From Thioalkalivibrio paradoxus ARh 1 (GTDB lineage: Bacteria; Pseudomonadota; Gammaproteobacteria; Ectothiorhodospirales; Ectothiorhodospiraceae), in NCBI RefSeq assembly GCF_000227685.2, contig NZ_CP007029.1, positions 1,090,501-1,154,500 of the forward strand: a DNA stretch of 64,000 nucleotides, written 5' to 3'. A program made the translations under genes and the position numbers. The notes beneath the pieces are model-generated. The model worked only from the letters and a program-made list of their open reading frames with translations, was not told the DNA's origin and searched no databases. This document shows, piece by piece, positions 62,420 to 64,000 of the stretch (position 1 is the first letter of the stretch; each line of letters starts with the position of its first letter).

Positions 62420-64000
62420 CCAGCTGGGACGATCTGGCGGCGCCGCGCCCGGCGGGCCGCGACTTGCGCGTATTGGTGCCGCTTGCGCGCTTTCTGCGGC
62501 CCTACCTGCGCACGCTGGCGCTCGGGGTGTTGGCGCTGCTGGTCGGTGCCGGTGCCATCCTGGCCTTCGGCGCGGTGCTGCGGCTGTTGATCGACGCCGG
62601 CCTCACCCAGCAGGATCCGGCCGCGCTGAATCGGGCATTGCTGATCCTGCTGGGAGCGGTGGCGGTGATGGCGGCGGGTGCGGGCGCACGCATCTACCTG
62701 GTCGCCTGGCTGGGGGAGCGGGTGGTGGCCGACTTGCGCCGCGCGGTCTTCGCCAACGTGATCGAACTGGATCCCGGGTTCTTCGAGCGTACCCGCACCG
62801 GCGAGGTCATTTCCCGGCTCACGGCCGATACGACGCTGATCCAGTCGGTGGTCGGGCACACGCTGGCGATCGCCGCGCGCAACCTGCTGCTGATCGCGGG
62901 CGGCCTTTTCTTGATGCTGCATACCAGCCCCGTGCTCACGGCCTGGCTGCTGCTGGGCCTGCCAGTGGTGGCCCTGCCGGTGTGGTTCCTTGGCCGCAGG
63001 GTGCGCGCGCTGTCGCGCCGGGCCCAGGATCAGGTGGCGGCCGTCGGGGGACGGGTAGACGAGAGCCTGTACGCGATCCAGACCGTGCAGTCGCATGTCC
63101 AGGAGGCCGCCGAACGCGCACGCTACGGCCAGGCCGTGGAGCAGGCTTTCGGGGTGGCCGTCCGGCGTGCCGCGGTCGGAGCGCTGCTGGCCGCGTCGGT
63201 GATTCTGCTGATGTTCGTGCTGATCACGGCCGTGCTCTGGGTCGGGGGACACCGTGTGCTCGCCGGGTTGATCACACCGGGCGAATTGGCGGCGTTTCTG
63301 TTCTACGCGGTACTGGTGGCCGGATCGGTCGCGGCCCTCAGCGAGGTCGCGAGCGAACTGCTGCGCGCGGCGGGCGCGGCCGAGCGGCTGCTGGAACTCC
63401 TGCAGGTTCGTTCCGGTCCGCCGTCGCCGCGGCATCCGCAGTATTTCCCCGAATCTGCGCGCGGCACGATCCGGTTCGAGAACGTGTCCTTCCACTACCC
63501 GACACGCCCGCAACCGCCGGCGCTGCAGAATTTCGATCTGGAGATTCCCGCTGGCGCCACGATAGCGCTGGTCGGGCCCTCGGGAGCCGGCAAGTCAACG
63601 GTGTTCCAGTTGTTGCTGCGTTTCTATGATCCCGACGCGGGGTGCGTGCGCGTCGATGGCATCGACGTCCGCCGAGCGCATCTCGCGGCGCTGCGCGGCC
63701 GCATCGCGCTGGTTCCTCAGCAGCCGGTGCTGTTTGCCGCCAGCGTCCGGGACAACATCGCCTACGCGGCGCCGGAGGCGCCGGAATCGGCGATCCTGGA
63801 TGCCGCCGTGGCCGCCCATGCGATGGAATTCGTTTCCGCGCTTCCTGAGGGCCTGGACACGCCGCTGGGCGAGCGCGGGGTCCGGTTATCGGGAGGGCAG
63901 CGCGCCCGCATCGCGCTGGCGCGAGCGATTCTGCGCGATCCGGCCATCCTGCTGCTGGACGAGGCGACCAGCGCCCTGGATGCCGAGAGCGAGCGGCTGG
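62416..64000 (+). CDS. MsbA-like ABC exporter (partial, runs off the window)
   Basis: At least 528 residues from a GTG at 62416; a TTG at 62365 in the same frame is an alternative start. The six-helix exporter domain runs about 25-310 (FLRPYLRTLALGVLALLVGAG; ERTRTGEVISRLTADTTLIQSVVG; GGRVDESLYAIQTVQSHVQE). The ATPase domain follows: Walker A GPSGAGKST, Q-loop VPQQPVLF, signature LSGGQRARIALARA, Walker B ILLLDEATSALD. It is a half-transporter of the lipid/multidrug type that works as a dimer in the inner membrane. The C-terminus lies outside the window. Confidence 0.92.
   Translation, partial: MTSWDDLAAPRPAGRDLRVLVPLARFLRPYLRTLALGVLALLVGAGAILAFGAVLRLLIDAGLTQQDPAALNRALLILLGAVAVMAAGAGARIYLVAWLGERVVADLRRAVFANVIELDPGFFERTRTGEVISRLTADTTLIQSVVGHTLAIAARNLLLIAGGLFLMLHTSPVLTAWLLLGLPVVALPVWFLGRRVRALSRRAQDQVAAVGGRVDESLYAIQTVQSHVQEAAERARYGQAVEQAFGVAVRRAAVGALLAASVILLMFVLITAVLWVGGHRVLAGLITPGELAAFLFYAVLVAGSVAALSEVASELLRAAGAAERLLELLQVRSGPPSPRHPQYFPESARGTIRFENVSFHYPTRPQPPALQNFDLEIPAGATIALVGPSGAGKSTVFQLLLRFYDPDAGCVRVDGIDVRRAHLAALRGRIALVPQQPVLFAASVRDNIAYAAPEAPESAILDAAVAAHAMEFVSALPEGLDTPLGERGVRLSGGQRARIALARAILRDPAILLLDEATSALDAESERL

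Overview
The window is GC-rich DNA from what looks like a gammaproteobacterium. The gene content (NasR-controlled nitrate assimilation, MsrPQ, a TorF-like porin, a PA3496-like protein, an IS1595-type insertion sequence, RAYT/REP elements) fits a member of the Chromatiales/Ectothiorhodospiraceae, although the assignment is inferred from gene families only. No rRNA or tRNA genes were seen.

Layout. (1) 1-6252: the end of a CRISPR-cas operon (C-terminus of an unidentified effector gene, then overlapping cas4-cas1-cas2), a short leader, and one array of 44 repeats of 28 bp with 43 spacers. A 1,048-bp IS1595-family element has split the 25th repeat and left an 8-bp target duplication. (2) 6357-12620: accessory region with a secreted serine hydrolase, a RAYT transposase relic and several secreted or membrane proteins of unknown function. 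(3) 12747-13310: a non-autonomous (MITE-like) element flanked by CTAG that carries two REP-like palindromic units; near-identical units recur at 60916-61174. (4) 13321-19684: fluoride exporter pair with a DUF190 protein, a cytosolic serine hydrolase, a DrrAB-type ABC exporter, a GDT1/TMEM165-family Mn exporter preceded by a yybP-ykoY Mn2+ riboswitch, and a periplasmic rhodanese. (5) 20522-27868: ion region with three MgtE Mg2+ channels, a stand-alone MgtE-N-like protein, a small proline-rich leader ORF, a porin and a Na/Pi cotransporter. (6) 28303-38130: AttEFGH-like ABC system with a CrtC-like lipoprotein, MsrPQ, a Nudix hydrolase and a GNAT/DUF1778 toxin-antitoxin pair.

(7) 38421-48957: a complete assimilatory nitrate system, nasR-nrtABD-nirBD-nasA. 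Between nasR and nrtA lie an NtrC-like site, a consensus sigma-54 promoter, two hairpins with identical AACGGC hexaloops (the RNA target form recognised by ANTAR proteins) and a terminator that overlaps the second hairpin. This is a readable sigma-54 plus antitermination switch. (8) 49180-55082: an HD-GYP response regulator and a large hybrid histidine kinase, with a consensus CRP-type site upstream, then a lipoprotein.

(9) 55209-60919: the most interesting locus. A minus-strand operon encodes an EgtB/SenA-like enzyme, EgtD and a fusion of an FAD oxidoreductase with selenophosphate synthase SelD. Divergent from it is a SenB-type glycosyltransferase. Together these can supply hercynine, selenophosphate, a selenosugar and the C-Se bond-forming step, so the locus reads as a self-contained selenoneine pathway. 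(10) 61224-64000: a methyltransferase, a 39-codon ORF overlapping the next start, and a truncated MsbA-like ABC exporter.
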